Origin: Datnioides undecimradiatus
Taxonomy: Eukaryota; Chordata; Actinopteri; Lobotiformes; Datnioididae
Length of the DNA: 64,000 nt
Assembly (NCBI GenBank): GCA_008933995.1
Contig: WARS01000013.1
Coordinates: 5,680,329 to 5,744,328 of the forward strand
Direction: 5' to 3'
A program made the position numbers and the translations under genes. The notes beneath the pieces were generated by a model. It saw only the letters and a list, made by a program, of their open reading frames with translations. It was not told where the DNA came from and ran no database searches. Every line of letters starts with the position of its first letter. Position 1 is the first letter of the stretch. Below, piece by piece: positions 12,395 to 35,680 of the stretch.

Positions 12395-15300
12395 AGTAGT
12401 GCAAGGAAATTAGAGAACTGATCCACAAGTTTAGTTATGTGTCTTTTCTGTGAGTTACAATTAACCTTGGGTCGTTACAGCAGCAAATGTAACTGAAGAC
12501 AAAAATACAAAGAACATATTTTCCTCCCACTCTGACCAATACTGCTTGCTGCCCTACATAAAAGGCATAGTATTTCACTACATAATAGCACATGTACACA
12601 CTGGATGTACATAGAAACCTGCAATATACCAATTTACCTTTCAAGGAGAGCTGAAGTCATGGTGTTACCAGCTACCACCCTAACTGCTTTAAACGTTTTA
12701 CCTAAAGAATGCAAAAAATGGACTTCTCAGCTTTTTCAGTGCAGCAGTTGTGTGGCACGTCAGTCCCTGTTTCAGCTTAAATAAACCTTTTGCCATTTGT
12801 GGGTACTGAATGCACCCCAGGACTTTTTTTTTTTTTTTTTACAAAGAGGCGGTTGTGTAAATGCAGTAGAGTATACAAATGTTTATAGTGCTGCATCCAC
12901 TGACATTGTCATGGTACCCGACACACAGCTCAGGTGGTGGACACACTGTTGCCTGTTAAATAATCCATAATTCGGGACACTGTGGTAAGTCAACCTCTAT
13001 GGATCTGAGCTTATTCTCAAGCAGGTGTAGCAAGGTGAGAGCAAGGTGAACGCAGGCACTGACGAACATGCGCTTGAACACCAGGTGGATCGGTTTGCGA
13101 TGTGATCCACAAGGGGAGACGGGAACTGTGTACACCTGATTGCATTCAGCAGGCAGCAGCATTTGCATAATAACATATCACAGAAAAAATGTTTAAACTC
13201 AATGTGACCTTAGCATAGACGTCACCTTTTAAATTGTCTAATGGAGCAGTGCTACAGGAGAGGAAGCTCTCAGTCTTCCCTGGAGGAGTTAGTGGGGTGT
13301 AGGAGGTGTGTGATTGGATCGTTACACAACCAATTATGCTGAACTAACCTACACCCAACTGGACAACGGCTTGTCCAGCTAGGCCAACTAAGTGAAAGAT
13401 AAAAGATGAGGGTTACTGAACAGGAATCTGTTAAAAAAAGGTTATAAAGGTTATATTTGTTATTGGTATTCACATTTTTGTGGAAAATGTGTTTTCCACT
13501 CCAGAATCTTTTAAAAGAGCATAAGTGGTGGATGCAAAATATCCAAAGAGATTCAGTGATTTGCTCTATAGACCTCCACACTTATTATTATTATGAAGCT
13601 GAATGGTTTCTTCAATTCAAGTCCCTTTATTGTTTTTAGGCAGAATGTGTTATTTTTATGCAGCCTATAGTCATGTTGACATCCTGACGAGGTCCAGATG
13701 CAGTTGGGTGGATGTTTTTAATTTAAGTGCATTCTAGCACCACAAGAACACGCACTTTTAGCAGGCAACAGTGGGAGTTGCCAGTGGGACGAACCCCAGA
13801 AGCACTGGAACAAAGGATGCCAAACATGTCTTACTTTGAACTGTACAGATCCAGTACAGTGAAAGATCTGAGCTATTCAAGCATTAGATTAGAAGATGAG
13901 TCAAATATAAGACATGTTCATGAAAAACACAGTTTAGTATCTCCTTCAAGTGCTGCCCCTTCCTTCTCTAGGGAAGCTTGTCCTTGAAATGTCAAATATA
14001 AATGGCACAAGGGGGAAGACATGGATGAGGAAATGCTGAGAAAATATAAATTAAAGCTAATTCTCTGCAGCAGTCATGTATCTATACTTCTTTTCCAGCA
14101 GGATGTTGTTCTCTACTCCATCATTAAAACGTGGACAGAGTGAACATTTTAAAAAAAATGCATACAACAATAAACTCTGGTACACACATATAACATGTAA
14201 CACGATGATCTCTAAACCCAAATTTTATATAAAAAAAGTACTTAATCAATATAAATATAAATGAAGACGGATGCTGTCTGTAAATTAAATCATGAAAAAA
14301 TACAGTTAAAAATAGAGTTTTAAAATAAGAGCTTGTAGTTGAAAAGAAAATTATTCTGCTAAAGCAAGTAACCTTTGCCTGAATGACTGTCACATTGTTT
14401 TGACTGTATGCGCTGCTCCGGGGTTTTCGCAATCATGACACCATGAAAGCTTACAGCCATCAAGCTGCAACACAACATAAAGCATTTGATGGAGCAAACC
14501 AAATTCAAATTAACCCCAAGAAACCTCATTTGAAGACCCATAATAGGGATTCTATAAAACCTATTGAGGCCTGTTTCAGCAGCTGCTGTAGCAGCCACAG
14601 CAGGAGCCCACAGGAGCTGTAGGAGCACACTGGAGACCGGCAGTAGCCTCTGATCCTCTGTTTCAGTCCTCTCATTCATATCAGACATAGTCTCCTGGAC
14701 TGTCCCTCTGCCCATCTACCGTTCTCCTCTGCCCCAGATTTCAGACTTTGCCCCTCAATCCAAGCATGGGCTTTAACTGTCTCCTTCAATCTAGAAGCCT
14801 ATCTTTAACTTTGATGTCAGCCTTTTCACTCAGTCTTCATGCTCCTGGCTGCAGCCTTAATTGATACTTCACCTCAGAGAGCCTCAGACCCTCTGTATGC
14901 AGCCCATCCTCCCAAGTGGCTGTTGGTGCACTTCAGTCCTGGACCTTTCCCTAACCTCAGGATACCTGCTGCTGCAGCTTGACTAAATGCAAAACTTTTT
15001 CACTGCCGTGTTCTTTAGTAAATCTAGTTTAAAATTACAGGGAAAGGCCCTCAGCTCCACAGTTTTCTGCCCACCTTGCTTCTCAAGTGACCCTTGTCTA
15101 AGACCCTCAAAGCTGTCCAGACAGATGTGGATGAACTAAACTAAGACCAGCCGACCACAGCCCAAGGCTTTGTTGCCTAGCAACACATGAGTGAAAATGT
15201 AATTTATCACAGCAGGGATTTGCATTTACACGGCCATGTGAATTGAACTGATTTAGTTCCCTCCACTGTTTACATTCAAAATGTTTCTGGATTCTCATGT

Positions 15301-18300
15301 TTTGCTGTGATGTGAGTTCATAAACCTTTTTACTTCAGACCCAAGTTAATGACACAATTCAGCTAATATCTCCAATGAGTATCTTGCATTAAAGTTACCC
15401 CACTGTCCCGGAGCAAGAAAAAAAGGATGTAAGAGCATTCACAACCTCCACTCTTTCTCTCTCTCTCCTTCCTTCTCCATTGCTGTGGCAACATCAGACT
15501 GCCATGTGTTGAGGGTGCAGGTGGTGGCGGATGCAGATACTCTGAAAGCCATTAAGTCTAAATATCAGTCCTGACTCATGGATCACAATCTGTCTGCCTC
15601 AATTACTTTGAGTAGGGGTAACAACCCATAAAAACGGTTTTGAGAACAGAAATAAAACCCATAGAAAGGACACGGATTCCATTCCATGGCAATGTAGGCT
15701 GATCTTCCAAACATGCCATAGGATTACAGCCATTGTTTAAATATGTGACAGATGAGAATGGGGTTTGCCCTGATGGAAAACCAGTGGAATGATAATTTGA
15801 GCTTTCGCATCCTAAGCAGAGCCTCTTTATTACAAATACATGAGATACAATACGAACCAGCTGAGTGGAACACCCCAGTTATGGCTCCAAACATTGTGTC
15901 CTCTCAGCTGGTCCATCTTATGATTCTTATTTCTGTAGTTTCAGCAGCTACAACCCAATCAAACTCAGTCATCCAGCATCTGAGGCCTCCCCCTCACCTC
16001 TCTGCTCTGCTCTGATGTTGTACGAAACAAAAGATTGATGTGGAACATTAATACAGGTGTACGAGCAAGAAAAATGTCCGCCACTATAAATTATAGTCTA
16101 ACCAGAGGCCAATGTCTATTGATATTCCCATAACACAACCCACTAGCCCTCTGGACAAAAGGAGCAGCATCTTGTTTTGATTTTTAATAGTGGGTCAATA
16201 GTTCCTCTGGTGCCTTCATCCAAAACTGATTCAGATCAATAGTTCTATAGCTGAATTGATTTCCTTTGTTTCTAAGAGACATGAAGTTAATGTTTTTGTT
16301 TGATTTCTCAAAAGTACGTGTTTGAATTATAGTGATTAACAGTCATCTAATGATTTTCAGCCCCGCAGTAGGATAACAAATAAATAAATTAGAGGTGCTA
16401 TATTGACTTCATGATCATTACACAGTAGTCATAATATCAGAATGTAAAGAAGTAATATGGGGTAAAGGGCACAACTGCCAAGTGACGTACCAGTCACATG
16501 CACTGTGCTGATGTGTGTATGTTTGTGTGTGTGTCGCGTAATAATGTCTATTAAAAGCTGGACACGACAGCCAATCACGAACTATAAGGTTGTTTTGTAC
16601 CTACGAAATCTGTCATCGCCATTCTGCAAAATGCAGCCGTCTGTCTGACTTAGAGTACATAAATACAGCAGAATAAATGCTGATACAGCAGTTTCCAGGG
16701 AATAAATCTGTTGAAGTTATTATTATTTGTTGCAGGCTACATTTTGTGCAATTCAGCCTGAGGAACGAAATGTCACTTTTCATGCCATATAATGATTTCT
16801 TTCTTTTTCTATGAAGAATAGCCTGAACAAATGAAGAAATGATAATAAGTGTCACAAAGGTATGAAGAGTTTCACACCCATTTACTTAACAGAAGATGAT
16901 GAACTTAAACCTGTTTTTAATGTCAAATCTTACAACATCTGTATTTTGTTTTCTATGTCCACAGAGAAGACAGGATTTTGTTTCAGTGTAGTGAGATTAC
17001 TTATGTCTAATTTCCAGATATCTGATATTACTTCTTTAATGGCTGTCTCAGCACAGTATTGACCTGGAACTTTTGGCTCTAAAGCCTGTGTTATTTCAAG
17101 GTGATGGCTTTGTGTATGAGTAGCTGTTATTTCAAGACTGGTAAAGATGGAGCCAGCACAGCCAGCATATGTAGCACTACTACTGTGAAACATTCAAAGT
17201 GGTTGTAATATAAAAGGCTGGAATTTGTCCACTTCATCAGTTTTCACACATTTGACCATTAAATTGGGTTAGGATTTAAGAAAGGATGATGTAGTTAATT
17301 TAATAGCAATTACACAGTAATTAGTAAGTGCATGAGTTAAAAAATGTTTTTTAAGATAAATTTATAATTCATTGTTAAAATCCACATTTTAGTATCAGCA
17401 CTTGTCAACACCAGGAGACACTGTCAATTTAATATACTTTCTATTTCACCTCTGCCCCTAAGTTCCCCAGAGTTTAGAGGTTTGTTATGACAAGTCTGTT
17501 TAAATAGGTTGTTCACATATTTCTTGCAAATCAAGACAAATTCTGCATAATATATCATGGTTGTTCATAGTTTTGTAAGGACATCATGGTCCCCAGAGGA
17601 TAAAAGAATCTAACGGCTCCCTTGAGATCATTAGATTGACAGTTCTGGTTTTTACAAGTTGTCTCGACGACTAATTTTATTGTGAAATCTGGTGCAGCAT
17701 GCTGTTTTATAATGCCAGTGATTTGAGTTAAGGGTTGAAGCTGTGGTCGGCCCACCACTTTAGTGCAGACAACATTTACTCTGAATGTTCACTGAAATGC
17801 GCACGATGCAATGTGCCTGTTTAGTCTGCGTCAAGTCTGGCACAGCAGCTTTTAATAGAGCACTCCCTGCCACATAATTACCCCCACATTTAATATGACA
17901 TACTCATATGGCAGCTCTGTCATCAGTCATGGAAAACAAGCGTTTCTTTCTTCAGTGACCTTTTACTTTGTACACTCAGAATGACATGTTGCATATTCGT
18001 CTACTGCACTTTAGTAACCTTTTGCAGCCTGTGTCACTGATGTTATGATAGATCATGACGGGGTCAAAACAATGTCACGCCACATTTACAGATCGCAGAC
18101 ATCATCTGTACATCTATACTGCCTTAACACTTCTCTGCCACTCAGACCATGACAGCTCTTTGACGGTAATTGATTCAGGGAAAAACTTGCATGAATTTAC
18201 AGCCATGAAGAGGAAACAGATCCATCAGCTTATAAATGTCTTTTGATGTAGAGTCTGGCATTTCTCCAAACATGATGCAAAGTCTTAGGGAATAAATTGT

Positions 18301-21240
18301 ATTCTTGATTCAGTGAGGGTTTTAATCTCCACTTTTCTATAATGATGTAGCCCTTTAAGATCTTGCAACATTTCAGCAAAAGCTGCCGTGGCAGGATTGT
18401 TTGGCCCTCGTCGACTTCTACATTCCTGCCTGGCTGTGAGAAGACTGAGGGAGGCAGGGAAGGAGGCCAGTATTTGTTTTACTTTGCCGCGGTGTTTCCA
18501 CCCTCCCCTTTTTTTAGAAATGCACCCTGGGTTCTTTTTGTGAATCACCCGGCAACAGACACATCACTTTGTCTCCATCTTTTCACTGGGAGCGGAAACA
18601 TCGCACCGAGGCTCTTCTGGAGAGGCCTAGCAGCGTCCTACCTGACTGACTTACCAATGAAGAGCCAGACACATTCTATGGGCCTGCGCTGTTACACATA
18701 ACTGGTCCTGACAACAATCCCTCCCTCTCCCCACCACCCGAAAAGAACAGAGGCTTTTAGGATTAAGAGACATGGAAAAGCTACAGTACAGGGCTTCGTC
18801 TGTCTGTCTGTCTGTTTGTTTGTCAGGGTGTCTTTCTGTTTACCTCTCAGTCTTTATCTCGCTTTCATATGCCCAAACACACACATTGATTTCCATAAGC
18901 TCTGAAGTGCGTAGCCAACATACAACAATGTTAAAAAAAATGTTAGCCTAAACTAGGTATTTGAGATGCTAATGTACACTTTGCATTGACTGGCAAGCCT
19001 TGACACTGACTTGGAAAATGGCTGCAGACAGTTTGTGCAACTCACATAGGCTCTGTGTTGTGCTACAGTGATGCTGATGAAGAGGCAGGAGCTGTGTTTG
19101 CTGTGTTTTGACCCTGTTTGCAGTGTCCTATGGGTGCATATTACGGAGTCATGTTTCAGTCATATGCTATCACCTATACATTTTCTGTGTAAGTCAACAG
19201 CTTTTGGATGGATTTTGACAACATTCGCTCTCCCCAGAGGGTGAGTCCTAATGAACTCTCCTCTTGCATCACCATTCATTTCATAGTAATCATGGTAAAC
19301 TAAGATGGTGAACATGGTAAACGACAACATAACACCCAAACATCAGTAGTATGTTAGTATTGTCATTGTTGGGGTGTTAGCAAGGTGATGTTAGCATTTA
19401 GCTCAAACCAGCTCAGTGCTGCCAGTGTGGCTTTAGACACTCCTCAAAGCTGTGCATGTTAATCCACATGTAGCCGCTGCAGTTTATAAAGTTACCACAT
19501 TTCCTGCTCAGGTTTTCTGAGAGGTAAATGCTGTATGTTGTTATTCATATGCATATTACTTATGTAAGGCATAAAAGAGACTCAGCAGAGGCGACATATT
19601 TCTAAAAGGCTCTGTAAATATGCTCGCTTTATGAAATGCATCTGTCATCATTATCACTGTCATCATCATCCGTATCACCATTTCATCTTTCCCACATGAG
19701 CAGTAATCTGCTCCACAGTTTCAGAGCGTCACTTTTGTCCCCGATGTCTGAGCAGTGAAACTGACAGGGGGCCAGCTGTCTGCCTGTGTGTTTGCCTGTA
19801 CTCTACTCTCTATTACTACCACCTCCTTCTGTAATTACAAGCTCCACTGCACACAGGCTCACCATCAGGTGGGGCCGGGGCCACAAGCGCAGCACCACCA
19901 GCTCTCATCACTGTGGCATTTTGTATTCCCCCTCCGTGTGTGAGCTGCAGGCCAACGGGAGGCTTTTTGCACATCTGAGGTGCCACAGCCTGCAGGCCAA
20001 TCAGCCAGTTGGGATTAGAAATGCTAAATTTTGTTTTGTATCATTAGAAGGTTAGCTCACCCCTCATTGGTTCACCATCTGGGCATTCTTTCCTTCCCTC
20101 TCAGTGGTCTGGCTTTTCAGTAGTGCTGTATCAGCGCAGCACAGCCTACAGTATGGTGAACAGAGACAAAAAGAAGCAAAGATGGAAGGAAAAGATTTGG
20201 GCAGATGAGCACAGGGGGAAGGGGAGGAAGTGAGGCATGAGAGAAATGGGGACATTGTGGAAAAAAGGAAAAGGAGAAGAAATGAAGCAAATGAAAAAGA
20301 GAATATGGAAATGATAGAAAGTAGGTGTTTGTAAGACATTTGTGACACACTCCACTATTTCATACAGCTGTCACAGCGATATAAGCCATGACATTGCATA
20401 TGATGCCACTTGGCATTAAAATCAAGCTGCTTTGGCATCAAAATATCATAAGTCATGATAAGGTGTCACCTGACAGCTTTACAGCAAGCTCAAAATACAG
20501 GACAAATTAAATATCACCATCACAGTTTTCATCAGTCAAACGTATGTCATCCCCCAAAGGCAGATGTAGATTTTTTAAAAAAAAATTCTAACTTTGGATT
20601 AATCCTGACTCATTTTCACGACTCAAACTTTAACTGTTAAACCCTGCGAGAGCTTAATCTCCCAGTGAGACCCTAATAATTTATCTCGATGTGGGAGTTA
20701 AAGTCTGCATTAAGACTGCTCATTTGGGATGTTCCACAAGGGTATTTCATTTTGGAAGACAGCGGGCTAAGAAGATTATAAGCACAGTTTTCAATTTATC
20801 TCACACACCCTGACTCCATTTATTGGCTGGGACCCTCTTATCATGTTTTGCCAGGAGCTAGAGCAGCTGTTGGCATCTTCCTTTGTATCTGCCACTTTGG
20901 AGTAGCTGCATTTGATGCAACATTGCTTATTTTTACTCAGTGTGTTGCCTTTTTTATACAAGCTGTTTTATGTTAATCGCCCCAAAATTTGGATGGATGG
21001 ATGTTTAGAAAGTGAACACAGTTTCACTTGAGTGTAATTTATGGCAACTTGGTGGAATTTGGTCATCTTTTGAAACTTTTAACAAAGGCTATAAGGTTAG
21101 GGGGTGCTATGAAAATGTTAAATAACCCATATGAAGTCTATGTTATGCATCAACTGGCCCTTGAGTGACTCAGAAAGGGAGAGAGAGGGGAGAGAGAAAG
21201 AGAGAGAGAAGTTGCTGGTGTAAAAAAAAAAAGCTGCAGG
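12395..21240. other. Intergenic upstream of slc6a1, no gene recognised
   Basis: Nearly 9 kb without a supported coding exon. A short TCTG/TTTG repeat lies near 18797-18823, and an AG-rich stretch at about 21177-21212 lies just before the slc6a1 promoter. A 19-nt T run is at 12823-12840. Regulatory elements may be present but none can be recognised by eye. Confidence 0.5.
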
Positions 21241-21248
21241 AGTAAGGA

Positions 21249-21255
21249 TATAAAA
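21249..21255 (+). promoter_or_regulatory. TATA box, probable slc6a1 promoter
   Basis: TATAAAA sits just after an AG-rich tract and about 30 bp before a C/T-rich stretch (CTCCTCTCTCAAACC), the expected distance to a start site near 21280. The sequence downstream leads to a strong splice donor at 21667. Promoter identity is inferred from this layout; it was not tested against transcript data. Confidence 0.5.
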
Positions 21256-21279
21256 CCTTGAGACAAGAGGATGCTCCTC

Positions 21280-21666
21280 TCTCAAACCCGCTGCCATCTC
21301 AGTGGTGGAAATGTTGGAGTTGGGGAGGGTCGACTTTGAGGTGACATTGACGCTATGTAGATGAGAGTGAGGATCCTGCGCTCCATGTTACGTCCCTGCT
21401 CGCTTCAGCTCAGACGGCGGCAGCTCCTTTCCCCGTCTTCTCTCCCCTCCTCTCTTTCAGCACCACTCCTTTCAGGACAGCACCTCGCTCTCAAAGACGC
21501 ATTTGTCCACCATTCTCCCCCCTCAGGATCGTACGTTTGCTCGCTATAGTTCGGATGCAAAGTTTTCACCTTGGTTTTATTCCGAAAGTGCAAGGAAGTA
21601 ACTTTTTTTCTGCAAAATTCGGATTTTCCCATGGGGAAAGAATCGGGCAAATAATAGGATTTTATT
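21280..21666 (+). other. slc6a1: Probable untranslated exon 1 of slc6a1
   Basis: The proposed exon runs from about 30 bp after the TATA box to a near-consensus donor (TTATT|GTAAGT) at 21667. It is richer in C and CpG than the surrounding sequence, as first exons tend to be. It contains at least one upstream open frame (21361-21549, 62 codons) ending before the donor, which could lower translation. It would splice to the acceptor at 22985-22986. The 5' boundary is approximate and other first exons are possible, as mammalian SLC6A1 has several. Confidence 0.45.
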
Positions 21667-22986
21667 GTAAGTATTCTATATGTGCATTTAACGTAAGCTG
21701 CGGGTAGATTTCCGTTTGAAGACGGAATTTCTTACGATCGAGGAGCACTGAGGAATTTGGCACATGCAGATGCGCCGAATTTGGCAATGTGCACGGATGT
21801 GCGACTGCACTTCACTTGATGGCGACGCAAGAGATCTCATGAGGGTCATTAACGTGTTTGATCCTTCGGTAACGCAGCCCCATGATTTAAATGTGTCAAA
21901 ATATGTGAGTTGTAGAATCTGTGTTGATAAAATGTCCAAAAGAATAATTTTGTTCACTGAATCCAAATTTGTCTTTAGGTCTCGCGTCTCCTTGAAGTCA
22001 AATGTTAAATTATTTTACATATAATTTACCGATATGATACAAAATACTTTTGGAAAAAAAAAATCCAAAGATGTGTGAGCATGTTTTGCTCTTCACAATT
22101 ACGCACGCGAGGTGATGGAGAGCGCAGAGAGCGCGCCCCTCGTCTCAATCGTTCAGTTATCACGGGCAGATGTTCCGTTTGTACTTTAAAAAGTAAAAAT
22201 CAACAAAAATGAACAACGTATATTTTAAAATGCAGACCCTTATTTTTTAAGTTCAGTTATTGAAAACAGCTCGGATAATTATTTGTATTTATATGGTTTA
22301 AAAGTTAAAAAAACAGTCTTTAGAATTTTTATCTGACCTGAATTAATCTGATGGAAATGTCTGCTGTAAAACTCCTGTGAGTTATGAGCCTCTCCAGGTG
22401 ATTCATTAGACATTACCGTCTCGTCTGACTCCTAAATGTGTTAAATTGCTCTCCTCTTGTACCGGAGCAGTAGGAAGTGGGCCATTGAATTTAAAGCCTA
22501 ATGAATCAAGGACAAAAGCAGGCTCTAAATTTCTGCTAACATGCATTCACTCCAGGCAATTAAAAGTGATTTTTATTGCATGAGAAGTCTTTATTTAATC
22601 CCGTGGGGTTCACGGACCGTGGGGCACATTTTTCTTTCTTCACCCCTGAAGAAATGTCATGCAATTAGAAATGATGCATGCATAATAATCGTGTAAAATA
22701 CTATTTCACCAGCAACATAAATCTTCTTTTTCAGCACAGGTTAGTACGATGCATACTCAAATAAGCGATTTGGCCACATTTTTAATCGTAAACATATTTT
22801 TTCACTCCAGAAAATAAGTGATCATTCAGTTAACGGGGGAATTAGTTTCAGTGACTTTTTAGATTAATAAAAAAAACTTGAATAACACATTTTTCTATGT
22901 AAAATGTTTAACGATGTAGACAAATTTCCTAATTTTTCGGTGAATTTTAACTCTGTTCATGTTTTATTGTTTTGTTTTTTTTTTAG
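21667..22986 (+). other. Intron in the slc6a1 5' UTR (probable)
   Basis: About 1.3 kb between the GTAAGT donor at 21667 and a long T-rich tract ending TTTTTTTTTAG at 22986. It is AT-rich and contains no coding segment that I recognise. Confidence 0.45.
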
Positions 22987-23166
22987 GATCGCTGGACTTC
23001 TGCTAAGCTGCCTCTTTTTCTGCTCTTGACCAATCTCGTTAACCCGACTACCCGTCTCTCCTCGGCTGAGCTGGGTGTACAGGACGGAGAAGCTGCAATC
23101 TGCCTGGACCGGTGCTGAAACCCCCTCCTCTCCACTGGTCAGGACTATCCGACACGCGCAGTGACC

Positions 23167-33141
<9,975 letters not shown>

Positions 33142-35680
33142 AAACTTCAGCTCGTCTCTCTGTCTTGACAGCCAGACTGGTGATCTATACAGAAGAAACG
33201 TAATCAAGGTTGGGAACGACCACCAGACTTCCATGTCTGCTTTTATTCACCTACCTCCTGGGGACACGTGAGACCAACCTGATTACACAGTTATTTTTAG
33301 GGGTTTTTCTGTTTGTTTATTTGTATAATACAGAGATATAAAACTTATGAGGAAAAACAAACTACCCAGCAAAATGGTTGTGATATTATGAATTTCATTA
33401 TGCAAAAAAGTTAGTCTTTTTAGAAGAGGAAATGTGACTTAGGACATTACTGTATATTGAATATATAATTTAAATTTGGAGGCCCACGTTGATTCAATAG
33501 TATTGTGCTACTTTGAAGATATTAATTAATCTACTGAACTACAACTACTGTACAAAGAAAAATATTGGTTAAATGCCTTTTGCTTGTACATGAAATAAAT
33601 ACATTAAAATGAATGCAGTGTAGTAGGTGAAAAAAAATGCAATTTAAAAGTTTATAAAGTGAAAATTGAATATTGACCAATTTAAGGCAAAGACAATATG
33701 GGAATGTGCAACAGGTAAGGCCAAATCTGCTTGTATGTGTAAAATATAATTTAGTCAGACTATCACTCCCTTGCAGGATCCTGCAGTTCGCCTGAAATGT
33801 TTACCACCCATGTCTGGGACTACCTTTGAAAAGCACAAGCACAGTATGGAATTTTGAAGCGTCCAACTTCGTTTTGGCTCGATTAAAACTCGTGACAGCA
33901 GCAAAAATAACTTACATAGGCTACATAGCAAGAGACTGTTATAATTGTTTCTTTGTTTTCTAAAGAACAATAACTTTGTATGTCGTCTGAATCTTTTTTG
34001 TAGAATCATTTTTAGGCCGTTTTCTATATGCGAGAGTGAGAAGGACCAAAATCATACTCAAGTTTGAAAGATTGGTGTAGACATTTGACCCGCTGACTAT
34101 ATATCAATCAATCAAACATCCCTTTTTGTCTCTCTAAAGAGCAACAGGGTACAGTAGTCAAGACAGCATCTGCACACGAGCACAATTTGGATCTGTGAAC
34201 TACCATTTTCCACAATAATAGTGTAGCCAACTCAGAAATCCCCCACTTGCACTCTGCGTACTATATTTCTACCTGAGATTATTTTGAAAATGTAGGTTTT
34301 CCTTCTCCTGACAACCAGATAAGTGGAACGACAGAGTTGTGTTGCAATAAGCCAATGCTGATTCTGATCTATATTTTAAAACTGTGAGAATGAATAAGCG
34401 GCAGTGGCTACTGTATTGTGAGACTGTATGATGGATACCTTTGATAGCCACCACTATTCTGACTGGAACCGTTTACTTGTATATCTATTTAGTAACCCAC
34501 TTCTCAGGAACAAAGGTGGACGTGACCAAATTCTCTCAGATACTACCACTATACACTGAAACAATTAATGCTGTATTTAAAAAAGTGCAACTATCAAATT
34601 TCTCCCATTAATCCACCATACCTACAGGAGCAACAAAACATAAACAGACAAATCAGTGAACACACTTCATAGATCCATGAGCCAAATGATATTGAACACA
34701 CTCAAAAGATAATCCAAATTATTACCTCTTTTCTGCGTGCTACTCAGCTAGCATCATTTCTTTCAGTGTAAATGAACTGTGATGGCCTTCACTCAGTCAC
34801 TTAAGTAGAAACCATCATGTGTTTCTATCCCGTGGCTAGAGCAGATTCTCAATATCGGACGAGGACAGAGAAACTTTGGCTCAGTCAGAGGTCAAAGCCG
34901 GCAAAAGCACTGTTAACGCAACAGGACATAGCCAAATGCTATATAGGCCAACACCATGGAAACTACTCCTTTTAATGGGATAAAGAAAAACCTATTGTTA
35001 CATATCAAGTTTGCTCGGCAATATAAGAAAACGTATGTATAGAAGCTGACTTTGTGACAGACCACAGATATCACTGTATTACTACGAAGGAGGATCAAGA
35101 AAATTAGCTTCTGTGGCAGCTACATGCGACAGGAATCAGGTTGTATCAGTCCCGTTTCTTCTTCTTTTATTTATGTTTTGTTTTTCTCAAAGATATGTGA
35201 ATTAAAATGTGCAATGACAAAGGGTTCCGTGAATTTTGTACAAAGTTACCATACTGCAGTTTTCTCTCTTGAATGATGTTGTAAACTGGACTGTGTAATA
35301 CATGTATCTGTGAATGTCCGTACAACCTGAGTTTTTCTTTTCTTTTGTCTAAATGTTGAACAAAAAAAATGTGATATTATTTGCTGTTTTCTGCAATAAT
35401 ATTATTATCTCAGAAACTAAAGCACATATCTCTCTCAGCTGTAAAAATTATAATTACAATAACAGAATAGAGTAATAATAAAGATAATCAAAACAATGTA
35501 ATAGAAATGTCTAGTCAGAGAATATTGTTTTGTATATTTCTAGCTGTTTCATGGGCCTAATGTAAAATATTATATGTAAAAAAAAATATAATAAATGTCT
35601 TTAGATGGTGTTATATGAAAAAGCATGATTGCAATATATGTTATCTGCAAAAATAAATAAAGACCTATAGATTATAATGT
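33142..35680 (+). other. slc6a1: slc6a1 3' UTR (approximate end)
   Basis: About 2.5 kb of AT-rich sequence follows the stop without a further open frame of interest. An earlier AATAAA is near 33594. Overlapping AATAAA signals at 35652-35657 and 35656-35661 are followed by a GT-rich stretch (TGTGTGTCTTATG), the best candidate for the main cleavage site near 35680. Alternative shorter ends are possible. Confidence 0.6.
35652..35661 (+). terminator. Polyadenylation signal pair, slc6a1
   Basis: AATAAATAAA gives two overlapping AATAAA hexamers. A GT-rich downstream element begins about 20 bp later. It is the last strong signal before gene-poor sequence. Confidence 0.55.
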
